The notes under the pieces were generated by a model. It was not told the DNA's origin. It saw nothing but the letters and a program-made list of their open reading frames with translations, and ran no database searches. A stretch of 64,000 nucleotides of DNA from Hyaloperonospora brassicae (taxonomy: Eukaryota; Oomycota; Peronosporomycetes; Peronosporales; Peronosporaceae): the NCBI GenBank assembly GCA_947650285.1, contig CANTFL010001401.1, forward strand, positions 1-64,000, read 5' to 3'. Below are positions 10,601 through 21,532 of the stretch, piece after piece. The position numbers and the translations under genes are program-made. Within the stretch, counting starts at the first letter, position 1. Every line of letters starts with the position of its first letter.

Positions 10601-12393
10601 CGACGACTGGAGCGAGTGGCTTGTGCGCTGCGGCAGCTGCTGCTGCTGACCGCGCTGCCGCCGTGAGGAGTGCTTGTCCTTCCGGCGCGTGGCTGCAGGT
10701 GGGCACTGGGAGCGAGGCGGCGCGTAGTGCTGGGACTGGGAGTAAGGCTGCAACTCGTCATAGAGTGCGTAGGGGAGGGCTGTGATGTAGCCCTCTGCCT
10801 CCTCCCAGTCGCTGGCGTCCGTGATCTTGGCCGCCAGCTTCGCAGCCAGCCGCTCGACCAATGTGCCAGCAGCCTCGGTCTCGTCCTCATCCAGCTTGCG
10901 CAGTCGAAGGCGCGAGCGGCGTTGAGGAACCGCGTCCGGCACCCACACGCATCGCTGCATACACCTCGCCATCATCAATGTCCCCCATGTCATCATCATC
11001 GGCGGGACTCGGGGGAACATCGGTGCCCACTGCGACATGCGGTGTGGCAGGAGGAGGTGCAGCCGCGGGTTCAGGGGCCGTCGTGGAGGTGGAGGTGCAA
11101 CCATGTCCATCGGTATGCACCCCACACTCCAACTTGGTGGCGCGGCGGTCAAGGGCGGCGTTGGCGAGGCGGTCGGCATGACCATTTGCCTGCCTGTCGA
11201 TCGGATGAAGCGTGGCCCGCTCCATCCGCGCCAGCTCAACCTTGACCGCGATCCTCAACTGCCGTAGGCGCGTGTTGCGCGTGGCGAAGATGCCACGCAC
11301 CTGCTGGATGACCAGCGTGCTGTCACCCTCGATGCGCAGGTGCGTGACACCGTGGTCTGCAGCAGCCCGGGCGCCGAGCAGCAGCGCGGTGTACTCGGCC
11401 GTGTTGTTGGTGCTGCTGCTGCTCGGCATGTAGTGGGAGCAAGTCCACACTACAGGGCCGCTGGGCTTGAACAGCGCAGCGCCGGCGCCGCCAGGTCCAG
11501 GGTTGGACCGGCAGGCACCGTCGAAGCGCAGCAGCCACTCGCCCGTCTTGTCTTCGTCTTCTTCCTCGCCGTCGCTGTCACCGGCCTTGGTCTCCTCTAC
11601 CTCCGTCAGCTCTGGAGGGAGGAGACGGTCGGCGATACGTGACGCCACCACGCGGCGAGGCAGTGGGGGCCCCCAACGTGGGGCAGGAGACCTCGGCGAG
11701 GCGCGACGCAACGCGAGAAGCAACCAGCTCACGTGGGAGCGGGGCGCTCCATCTTGACACCGACGACCTGTCTGCAGTGGTGCTCGCTTGTGGGGGGGAC
11801 ACAGCGAGCACCGTCGGGTCTTGGCGGGGCAGCACGAGCTCGGGCTTGGCCGCCGTAGCGGGTGGGCAGGCTGCAGCAGCAGCGGGGCTGAGATCCCCTG
11901 CTGCTGGTGCAGCCGCAACCACAGTGTCCTTGAGGCTGGCACATGCAAGTGCATGCTTGGCGGCAGCCAGCCTCGACACGAACGGGATGCCGCACGCGCA
12001 ACCCGCCGAGAACCGGTCGAGGAAGGCGATGCGGCGGTGTCGCGACTCCCTGTGACGCTGTAGCGACGCGAAGCTTGATGCCGTGTATGCGCACAGCGTG
12101 CACGTGAAGCGCTGCGCGTTGTGCGCATACACGGACAGGACGGAGGCCGGAAGTGCGCTGGCCGCGGATGGCCTGAGCGCGGAGTTCTTGGGGCCGGCCT
12201 CGACGTCCTCGAGCATCAGTTGCTCGGCTTGCTCGCGTCCATCGCCGTCATCCTCGTCGTTCAAGCGGCGACGCTTGCCGTTGAGGCGGAGCACGAGAGG
12301 AGGAGACGGCGGAAGGAGGCTTGCTGCCTGCCACGTCGCGCCCTGGTCCACCTCCATGGGGACGGCTGCGGTCGTGGCAGGAGCCTCGGCAAC

Positions 12394-13264
12394 ACCCGCG
12401 GGCAGCATGCTACCCGCCCTGCCGGGTGTGCGGTCATCAACTGGGGGGCAGGGCCCGGCAACAACAAGCGGCTCGCCACCGCGAGGCGGCGGAGCGGCAA
12501 TCCCAGCTCGGTCGGGCTGCATGGGTGCCTGCCCGCCGAGCTGGCCGTCACAAACCTGTAAAAGTGGGCCATACACAGTTGCTGCAGTGGACACGGCCTC
12601 GTGAGGGGCGTCATGCATGCCCATGGGAAGGGCCGTGGCCACTGCAGTGTATCCAGCTCGGGCAGGCAGCTCCGTAGCTACGTGCCCGAGCCAGTCGTCA
12701 TCACTTGGTCTGGCAGCGTCGTCGTCCATCGAGGAGGCAGTGTCGTCGTCCGAAGCCCCGCCGTCGCTGCTGTCGCTATCCTCTGGGTCGCTGGGGCCTT
12801 GGAAGGCACCCAGTGCGCGAGCCGTGGCGGCTGCAAGCGCGGACCCGAGCTGCACCCGGTCGGGCAGCATGCGTGCCGCCCTGCCGGGTGGAGGAGCAAC
12901 AATCGCGGGGTCTTGGGCAGCGGCGGGGGCTTCCGGAGCAAGCGGGAGGGCGGGGGGAGCCGTCGCGCACGCGTCTGGACCCGGGAGCTGCCTGTGGGCA
13001 CCCGGGGAGCCGTCGCTCTGCAGAAGTCCATGCTGGACCCGGTCGGGCAGCATGCGTGCCGCCCTGCCGGGTCCAACAGCATCAATCGCAGTGTCTTGGG
13101 CCGCTCCCACGTCTGGGAGGGCGCTCCGCAACGTGTCGTCGTCCTTGGTGCACGTCTTGGTACCCGGGCGCCGCATGCTTGCGCCCGGGGAGCCGTCGCT
13201 CTGTAGTCCTTGTCCTTGTAGTGGCGATACCCGGTCGGGCAGCGTAACGCCCGCCCTGCCGGGT
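12394..13264 (-). repeat. Class I and II palindrome set, copy B
   Basis: Class I palindromes lie at 12394-12427, 12854-12889, 13037-13072 and 13229-13264, with the class II hairpins between them as in copy A. The sequence is practically the same as copy A over this stretch. Confidence 0.7.
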
Positions 13265-14077
13265 ATGCCAACAATCGCATCTGCGAGTCCTGCGGCGGCC
13301 ACGGCAGCGGCGGGAGCGTCGCAGGCAGGCGTGTCGGAAGCCGAACCGGCGCGCGGAGGAGGCGGCGGGCGGTGTGCTTGAGGCCCCGAACGGGCCGACG
13401 CACGCTGCGCCATCTTGAGCCGAGGCCGTCGTCGCGTGTTGTTGCTCGTTGTGAGAAGCCACGGCGACCCCTATACTTAAGCCAAGTATAGGCCCGAAGG
13501 TACCTTCACCGGTACCAACGGGGTGTCGCCGGGCCTCTCCCCGGTCTTCAACGGTACCCAATGTCGGGACCGGAGACCGGGCTGCCGCGCGCGCGCCAGA
13601 GACGTCGCTGCGCGCAGGCAGTTGCAGGGCCAGGGGCGAGGCGTGTTCCGAACACGTGCCCGAAGTGGCGGCGTCCAAGTCCGCGTCACCGCCGCGGGGC
13701 GGTGTCGCGCGTGGCGGCGTTCGCGGCCCATTTTCGCCGTCATTTCGGTCGAAAACGGGGGCGCCAAAAATCCCTTGATGCGCCTGTCCCATGTCGGCTC
13801 GTCCCATCCCGTATGGTCCCACTTCAAGTGGGATAGGGACGGCGGAACGTTCCGGGAACAGGCGCATCTGATTTGCAGCCGTCCTATCCCCGATGACGAG
13901 TTGCGTGTCATCGAGGATGGAGGACGGCGATTGGTCGAAATCCACCCCAGTCTCCGCGTCAGACGACGCGTCGTAGAACGACCCGTCGCTGGCGAGACTG
14001 GAGTGGTCGTCCGTCGAGCACTCGCTGTCGCTGGACGGCGAGCGCTCGGAGTGCCAGTCCGGCCACCAGAAGCGCAT

Positions 14078-14183
14078 AGAAATGCGGAGGTGTAGAGCCG
14101 GGGCAGGACAAGAAAGACCAAACAACAAACGAACAATGTATTGATCGATGTTAAGGGTAGAAAAGACCAAGGTGCACGGTGTC
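14078..14183 (-). other. 5' leader of copy B
   Basis: These 106 nt between the U2 fragment end (GGCC) and the ATG at 14077 are nearly identical to the leaders of A and C. Confidence 0.6.
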
Positions 14184-14306
14184 GGCCTCACGGGGGATAG
14201 GTGAACGCCCCCGGAGACCTGCGCAGTCGCCCGCGCGTGTCCAAAAATGAATGTGAAAAAGTCCGCCAAAAGGCGAAAACCAGTCTTCACACTGATTAGA
14301 ACAGAG
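14184..14306 (-). ncRNA. U2 snRNA, 3' portion (123 nt), unit C
   Basis: Same boundaries and folds as the other U2 fragments. The loop of stem-loop IV is a third variant (GGGGGATAGG on the plus strand), and the stems are unchanged. Confidence 0.85.
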
Positions 14307-14496
14307 AAGTGTATGTATTACCATCCGGTTAGTCTATTTCTAAAGGGTATAGAAATACCCAATAGAAACTATGTGGTGTGTAAGTTGTGTACAGGTTGCA
14401 CCACACAGAGCTAAACTATAACGTACCGGTTGGGTTTGGAGGGCGGTTCCCTACGTGGGTATGGCCCTTTCGGCCACGATGGGCCCGAACAACCGC
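14307..14496 (-). other. Element 3' UTR with conserved hairpins, copy C
   Basis: Both hairpins are present, as in copies A and B. Confidence 0.65.
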
Positions 14497-17400
14497 TTAG
14501 CGGCGGCCTTGATGTGATGGAGTCCCCCCGGTCTCCATCACTCGGCTGCCCCTTGCATCTTGTCTGCGTCGGCCTTGACCTGTCCGGCGAGCACGACCTT
14601 GAACTTGACCGTCACGGGAACTATGACCATGATCTTGACCTTGAGCTTGACCTTGTTGCCTCGCGCGGTGCTGGCTGCAGTGCAAATTCCATATGCGGCG
14701 GCTGGACTTGATGCACTCAGCAGAAAGTTGCTTGTCCAGCCGCTTCGCATCGCCCTTCAGCACACCAAGTTGCTCGGTGTAAACCGCAAGGTTACCACCG
14801 GCGACTGCACCAAGCGAACCATAGACGAGCGCGGAAAGGTGAACCGTCCAACCTTGACGCTCTAGGTGTCGCTTGACGCAGTCATACTTGGTGCGCTTGA
14901 GCGCCGCAATCCGCGCGAGCGAGGACGTCCTTGGGTCGTCAGTCACCTTGGTCTTCAAATGCCACTGCAAGGTCCACCACCGACACCGTGCGCGTGGTGT
15001 GGTTATAGACCTGCAAGTCTGGCCGCAGTGCAGGCCCGGGGAGCGAGGGTACGGTTTGGTTAACCCTCAGCTCGACCCGGTCCGTCTTGTCGCACCCGCC
15101 GCCGACGCAATCGCCCGCTCGATGATCTTCAAGCGCGTCGTCGTGGCGGGCGCGGACGGCGTCCATTGTACCCGCACAGTGATTGAGCACATGTGCCAGC
15201 GTCTCCGAGCGAGAGCATCCGGGAAACCGGCACTTGTCGTGCGCCCGGAGACGCCGGCGCTTCAAGACACTGTGAGTGTCGAGCTGGTTGAGCCGACCAC
15301 CAACCGCGAAGCGGTAGTCGCTCTCCCAGAGCCCGCGGGGCCGCGAGAGGAAGGCGCTTCCAGCACCACCAAGGGTGCGAGCAGCCTTCCCTTGATCCTT
15401 CATCGCGGCCCATCGCTCCCAGTGCTTGTTCTTGAGGTGCAGCTTCACGTGCCGAAGGACATCTCGATGGTCCAACCACTTGGCGTGGTGCGGCACGCGA
15501 AGCTGCAACCTCTTGGCCGGCGTCCTCGTCTCCTCCACCGCAGGCGACGCCTCGAACTTCAGGCCAAAGCGGTGGAGATGGCCTCGGACGTCGAACCACA
15601 GCGACCCAATGTCACCGTTGCGTCGCTTGGGCGTCGCTGTGGCCGACGTCCCCAGCTTGCTGTTGAGGAGGAGCTCGCACAGCTCCTCCTCACTGGTCCT
15701 TCCATGCGTACAGCATCCATCTTGTAATCTGGCATCAGCAATCTGACGGAGCTGCTGGCGTGCAATGCGCTGGATGGCAGGGTCAGGAGAGTGCAGCATC
15801 TGCCACCCATGCGCGACTTGCAGCGCGCCATGCAGCTCCGTCAGAGGCAGGAACCCCAAGCCCTCCTCGAGACACAGGCGCGTAGAAGAACGCAGTGGTC
15901 GACGAGGTCGGCAGCCGCAGCAAGTGGCGAAGGCCGCGAACAAGGTGGCGGTCGAAGCCCTCCAGCTGTTGAGCGAACGGTCTCAAGTGCCGGAGGGCGT
16001 ACTCGACCCGCGGGTAAAGGTAGACCTTCACCGCCTTCACCACCTGCCACGGGGCCAGCCCGGACTGCAGCAGCGCAGTGGCGTCATGCTTGAGCTGCGC
16101 CAGAGCAGGCGCCAGCTCCACCCGCCGACGCACATGGTCGAAGCCATCCCCGATCCCCAAGTACTTGTACGAGTCCGCAGCACTGAGCGCGGGGATCGGG
16201 GTGCCATCCAGCTGCAGCCCAATGTCCTGGGTCGTGATGCACGCCACGGATGTCACGCTGGACCGACATGGTGCTACACTTCAGCGGGTTGGCCACCATG
16301 CCAGTCCAGCGGAAGAAGTCCCGCACCAGCGAGTGTTGACGCGTGACTCCGTCCACGGTGCTGCTGAAAATCTTTAAATCGTCCGCGTAGGCAGCAGCAC
16401 CGGGACGGTCAACACACGAGAGCTTCACTCCCGTGTCCGGCAGTCAGCTTGAGCGCATGGAGCAATGGCGCAATCGCGGCGGTGAAGAGGTGTGGGCTGA
16501 GCGGGCAGCCCTGAAACACCCCCACCTGCAGCGCGATCGGCGCCGTGGTCCCGTCCGCTGCATTCCCAATCGTGAACGCAGCGTCGGCGTAGAGGCCACG
16601 GCAACAAGCGATGAACGCGGGCGGCACACCCTGACGCTCAAGCGCTTCCCAGAGCAAGTCGTGTGGCACGCTACCAAAGGCGTTGGCGAAGTCGTACCAC
16701 ACGACATGCAGCTCCTGACGCTTGCGTCGGGCTTGGTCAACGAGCATGGCTGCGAGGAAATTGTGCTCCCCGCAGCCGTTCATCGCCCGGAAGCCCTTCT
16801 GCGCCTCAGCATGGCGGCCGTTGGCATCCATCCAGCGCGTGAATCGCCGCGACAAGACCCCAGCGTACAGCTTGTAGATGGCCTGCTGTAGGCAGATCGG
16901 CCGCCAGTTGGAAGGGTCAAACCGATCGCCCTTCTTGTGCAGCAGGCGCACCACGCCAACCTTCCAGCTCTGCGGCACACGCTTGTACTTCCAGCAGCAC
17001 GCGAATGCTGCGTGCAGAGCTGGCAGAAGCTGGGCCGTGAACATCTTGAACACGTCATACCCGACGCCGTCCAAGCCCTGGGCTGGAGCTGCCACGGACG
17101 CGCTGCACCTGGGCTTCAATCTCGTCGGCGCGAGGGCGTCATCAGTTAGCAGCTCCATCATCGCGAGTAGCAGCTGGTAAGCGGTCGTAGCGCGGCGCGG
17201 AACGGTGCACCAACGGGTGCCATCGCGTCGAAGGTCGGGCATGGGGGTGTTGACCCGCGTGAAGTAGTCGTGAAGCTTCTCGCCCAGGATGGGGCAAGTA
17301 CCTTCATCGACATCATCACGGGGTCCCCCACACGGCGCATCGCGCAAGGCTTCAGCGACAGGCGAGGCAGCAGTAGCTGTAGCAGCCGCAAGAATGCCAT

Positions 17401-20400
17401 CGACACAAGCCTTCTCATCAACGTCGAACTGATGGCGGAGGCGCTGCTGGTTGAGGGAGGAATTGATCCGCCCAACCCGTCGACGCGCCTTGGCTACAGC
17501 CGAACGGTTACCCGGCTCGCTGCGCTGCACAGCATGCATGTCGTCCAGCGCCTCGTCAAGGCGGTGCTCCCGGTGGTGTCGAGTCACCCGAGGTGGGCGA
17601 CGTCGACCCTTGGTACCACCCTTCGAACCGCCTTGACCGCGACGGCGACGACTGGAGCGGTGGCTTGTGCGCTGCGGCAGCTGCTGCTGCTGACCGCGCT
17701 GCTGCCGTGAGGAGTGCTTGTCCTTCCGGCGCGTGGCTGCAGGTGGGCACTGGGAGCGAGGCGGCGCGTAGTGCTGGGACTGGGAGTAAGGCTGCAACTC
17801 GTCATAGAGTGCATAGGGGAGGGCTGTGATGTAGCCCTCTGCCTCCTCCCAGTCGCTGGCGTCCGTGATCTTGGCCGCCAGCTTCGCAGCCAGCCGCTCG
17901 ACCAACGTGCCAGCAGCCTCTGGTCTCGTCCTCATCCAGCTTGCGCAGGCGCAGGCGCGAGCGGCGTTGAGGAACCGCGTCCGGCACCCACACTCATCGC
18001 TGCATACACCTCGCCATCATCGATGTCCCCCATGTCATCATCATCGGCGGGGCTCGGGGGAACATCGGCGCCCACCGCGACATGCGGTGTGGCAGGAGGA
18101 GGTGCAGCCGCGGGTTCAGGGGCCGTCGTGGAGGTGGAGGTGCAACCATGTCCATCGGTATGCACCCCACACTCCAACTTGGTCGCGCGGCGGTCAAGGG
18201 CGGCGTTGGCGAGGCGGTCGGCATGACCATTTGCCTGCCTGTCGATGGGGTGGAGCGTGGCCCGCTCCATCCGCGCCAGCTCAACCTTGACCGCGATCCT
18301 CAACTGCCGTAGGCGCGTGTTGCGCGTGGCGAAGATGCCACGCACCTGCTGGATGACCAGCGTGCTGTCACCCTCGATGCGCAGGTGCGTGACACCGTGG
18401 TCTGCAGCAGCCCGGGCGCCGAGCAGCAGCGCGGTGTACTCGGCCGTGTTGTTGGTGCTGCTGCTGCTCGGCATGTAGTGGGAGCAAGTCCACACTACAG
18501 GGCCGCTGGGCTTGAACAGCGCAGCGCCGGCGCCGCCAGGTCCAGGGTTGGACCGGCAGGCACCGTCGAAGCGCAGCAGCCACTCGCCCGTCTTGTCTTC
18601 GTCTTCTTCCTCGCCGTCGCTGTCACCGGCCTTGGTCTCCTCTACCTCCGTCAGCTCTGGAGGGAGGAGACGGTCGGCGATACGTGACGCCACCACGCGG
18701 CGAGGCAGTGGGGGCCCCCAACGTGGGGCAGGAGACCTCGGCGAGGCGCGACGCAACGCGAGAAGCAACCAGCTCACGTGGGAGCGGGGCGCTCCATCTT
18801 GACACCGACGACCTGTCTGCGGTGGTGCTCGCTTGTGGGGGGGACACAGCGAGCACCGTCGGGTCTTGGCGGGGCAGCACGAGCTCGGGCTTGGCCGCCG
18901 TAGCGGGTGGGCAGGCTGCAGCAGCAGTGGGGCTGAGATCCCCTGCTGCTGGTGCAGCCGCAACCACAGTGTCCTTGAGGCTGGCACATGCAAGTGCATG
19001 CTTGGCGGCAGCCAGCCTCGACACGAACGGGATACCGCACGCGCAACCCGCCGAGAACCGGTCGAGGAAGGCGATGCGGCGGTGTCGCGACTCCCTGTGA
19101 CGCTGTAGCGACGCGAAGCTTGATGCCGTGTATGCGCACAGCGTGCACGTGAAGCGCTGCGCGTTGTGCGCATACACGGACAGGACGGAGGCCGGAAGTG
19201 CGCTGGCCGCGGATGGCCTGAGCGCGGAGTTCTTGGGGCCGGCCTCGACGTCCTCGAGCATCAGTTGCTCGGCTTGCTCGCGCCCATCGCCGTCGTCCTC
19301 GTCGTTCAAGCGGCGACGCTTGCCGTTGAGGCGGAGCACGAGAGGAGGAGACGGCGGAAGGAGGCTTGCTGCCTGCCACGTCGCGCCCTGGTCCACCTCC
19401 ATGGGGACGGCTGCGGTCGTGGCAGGAGCCTCGGCAGCACCCGCGGGCAGCATGCTACCCGCCCTGCCGGGTGTGCGGTCATCAACTTGGGGGCAGGGCC
19501 CGGCAACAACAAGCGGCTCGCCACCGCGAGGCGGCGGAGCGGCAATCCCAGCTCGGTCGGGCTGCATGGGTGCCTGCCCGCCGAGCTGGCCGTCAAAAAC
19601 CTGTAAAAGTGGGCCATACACAGTTGCTGCAGTGGACACGGCCTCGTGAGGGGCGTCATGCATGCCCATGGGAAGGGCCGTGGCCACTGCAGTGTATCCA
19701 GCTCGGGCAGGCAGCTCGGCAGCTACGTGCCCGAGCCAGTCGTCATCACTTGGTCTGGCAGCGTCGTCGTCCATCGAGGAGGCAGTGTCGTCGTCCGAAG
19801 CCCCGCCGTCGCTGCTGTCGCTATCCTCTGGGTCGCTGGGGCCGTGGAAGGCACCCAGTGCGCGAGCCGTGGCGGCTGCAAGCGCGGACCCGAGCTGCAC
19901 CCGGTCGGGCAGCATGCGTGCCGCCCTGCCGGGTGGAGGAGCAACAATCGCGGGGTCTTGGGCAGCGGCGGGGGCTTCCGGAGCAAGCGGGAGGGCGGGG
20001 GGAGCCGTCGCGCACGCGTCTGGACCCGGGAGCTGCCTGTGGGCACCCGGGGAGCCGTCGCTCTGTAGAAGTCCATGCTGGACCCGGTCGGGCAGCATGC
20101 GTGCCGCCCTGCCGGGTCCAACAGCATCAGTCGCAGTGTCTTGGGCCGCTCCCACGTCTGGGAGGGCGCTCCGCAACGTGTCGTCGTCCTTGGTGCACGT
20201 CTTGGTACCCGGGCGCCGCATGCTTGCGCCCGGGGAGCCGTCGCTCTGCAGTCCTTGTCCTTGTAGTGGCGATACCCGGTCGGGCAGCGTAACGCCCGCC
20301 CTGCCGGGTATGCCAACAATCGCATCTGCGTGTCCTGCGGCGGCCAGCGGCAGCGGCGGGAGCGCGCAGGAGGCGTGTCGGGAGCCAACCGGCGCGCGGA

Positions 20401-21120
20401 GGAGGCGGCGGGCGGTGTGCTTGAGGCCCCGAACGGGCCGACGCACGCTGCGCCATCTTGAGCCGAGGCCGTCGTCGCGTGTTGTTGCTCTTTTTGAGAA
20501 GCCACGGCGACCCCTATACTTAAGCCAAGTATAGGCCCGAAGGTACCTTCACCGGTACCAACGGGGTGTCGCCGGGCCTCTCCCCGGTCTTCAACGGTAC
20601 CCAATGTCGGGACCGGAGACCGGGCTGCCGCGCGCGCGCCAGAGACGTCGCTGCGCGCAGGCAGTTGCAGGGCCAGGGGCGAGGCGTGTTCCGAACACGT
20701 GCCCGAAGTGGCGGCGTCCAAGTCCGCGTCACCGCCGCGGGGCGGTGTCGCGCGTGGCGGCGTTCGCGGCCCATTTTCGCCGTCATTTCGGTCGAAAACG
20801 GGGGCGCCAAAAATCCCTTGATGCGCCTGTCCCATGTCGGCTCGTCCCATCCCGTATGGTCCCACTTCAAGTGGTATAGGGACGGCGGAACGTTCCGGGA
20901 ACAGGCGCATCTGATTTGCAGCCGTCCTATCCCCGATGACGAGTTGCGTGTCATCGAGGATGGAGGACGGCGATTGGTCGAAATCCACCCCAGTCTCCGC
21001 GTCAGACGACGCGTCGTAGAACGACCCGTCGCTGGCGAGACTGGAGTGGTCGTCCGTCGAGCACTCGCTGTCGCTGGACGGCGAGCGCTCGGAGTGCCAG
21101 TCCGGCCACCAGAAGCGCAT
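14497..21120 (-). pseudogene. Utopia-like polyprotein, copy C (family 1, heavily frameshifted)
   Basis: It starts at ATG 21120 and ends at 14497. It shares the copy B lesions before and after RNase H (near 18,730 and 17,985). It adds its own single-base changes near 17,921, 17,085-17,140, 16,440, 16,230, 15,870 and 15,710, so RT and endonuclease are spread over several frames. All domains can still be read in pieces: C2H2 finger near 19,140, RNase H near 18,560, RT with FQGCPLSP near 16,520, CCHC finger and LRPD endonuclease near 15,220 and 15,010. The proline-rich linker near 20,350 differs in length from A and B. It cannot make a functional protein as read. If the indels are sequencing errors, it could be nearer to intact. 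Confidence 0.82.
19439..20309 (-). repeat. Class I and II palindrome set, copy C
   Basis: The first and last class I palindromes are at 19439-19472 and 20274-20309, with the middle two and the class II hairpins between, in the same order and spacing as copies A and B. Confidence 0.68.
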
Positions 21121-21226
21121 AGAAATGCGGAGGTGTAGAGCCGGGGCAGGACAAGAAAGACCAAACAACAAACGAACAATGTATTGATCGATGTTAAGGG
21201 TAGAAAAGACCAAGGTGCACGGTGTC
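21121..21226 (-). other. 5' leader of copy C
   Basis: A 106-nt leader between U2 and the ATG at 21120, of the family 1 type. Confidence 0.6.
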
Positions 21227-21349
21227 GGCCTCACGGGGGAAAGGTGAACGCCCCCGGAGACCTGCGCAGTCGCCCGCGCGTGTCCAAAAATGAATGTGAA
21301 AAAGTCCGCCAAAAGGCGAAAACCAGTCTTCACACTGATTAGAACAGAG
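21227..21349 (-). ncRNA. U2 snRNA, 3' portion (123 nt), unit D
   Basis: Downstream of copy D on the minus strand and upstream of copy C. Boundaries and folds match the other units, and the stem-loop IV loop is the AAAGG form also seen in unit B. Confidence 0.85.
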
Positions 21350-21532
21350 AAGTGTATGTATTACCATCCGGTTAGTCTATTTCTAAAGGGTATAGAAATA
21401 CCCGATAGAAACTATGTGGTGTGTAAGTTGGGTACAGGTTGAACCACACAGAGCTAGACTATAACGCACCGGTTGGGTTTGAAGGGCGGTGTCCTACCTG
21501 GATAGTGCCCTGTCGGTCAAAAGACCAGCTTG
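21350..21532 (-). other. Element 3' UTR with conserved hairpins, copy D (family 2)
   Basis: This is almost identical to the family 1 3' UTR although the coding region next to it is strongly diverged. The similarity starts close to the stop codon. One base of the TGTGGTG/CACCACA stem is changed, and the GGGTAT/ATACCC hairpin is perfect. Confidence 0.65.

Larger units (their letters stand above)
7468..14077 (-). pseudogene. Utopia-like polyprotein, copy B (family 1, several frameshifts)
   Basis: It starts at ATG 14077 and ends at 7468. Frame breaks, placed by comparison with copies A, C and D, lie near 13,300 (proline-rich linker), 11,686 (just before RNase H), 10,941 (after RNase H) and 10,613 (before RT). 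The RT, CCHC finger and endonuclease remain in one open frame from about 10,600 to the stop, with FQGCPLSP, AYADD and LRPD motifs intact. RNase H (DGACRSNPG, NNTAEY, EGDS) is open between the 11,686 and 10,941 breaks. The 11,686 and 10,941 lesions are shared with copy C but not copy A. Confidence 0.85.

Noticed and set aside
428..21120. Programmed frameshifting to explain the split N-terminal frames of copies A-C
   Set aside because: Copy D of the same architecture needs no shift, lesions differ in position between copies, and no slippery heptamer with a following structure is shared.
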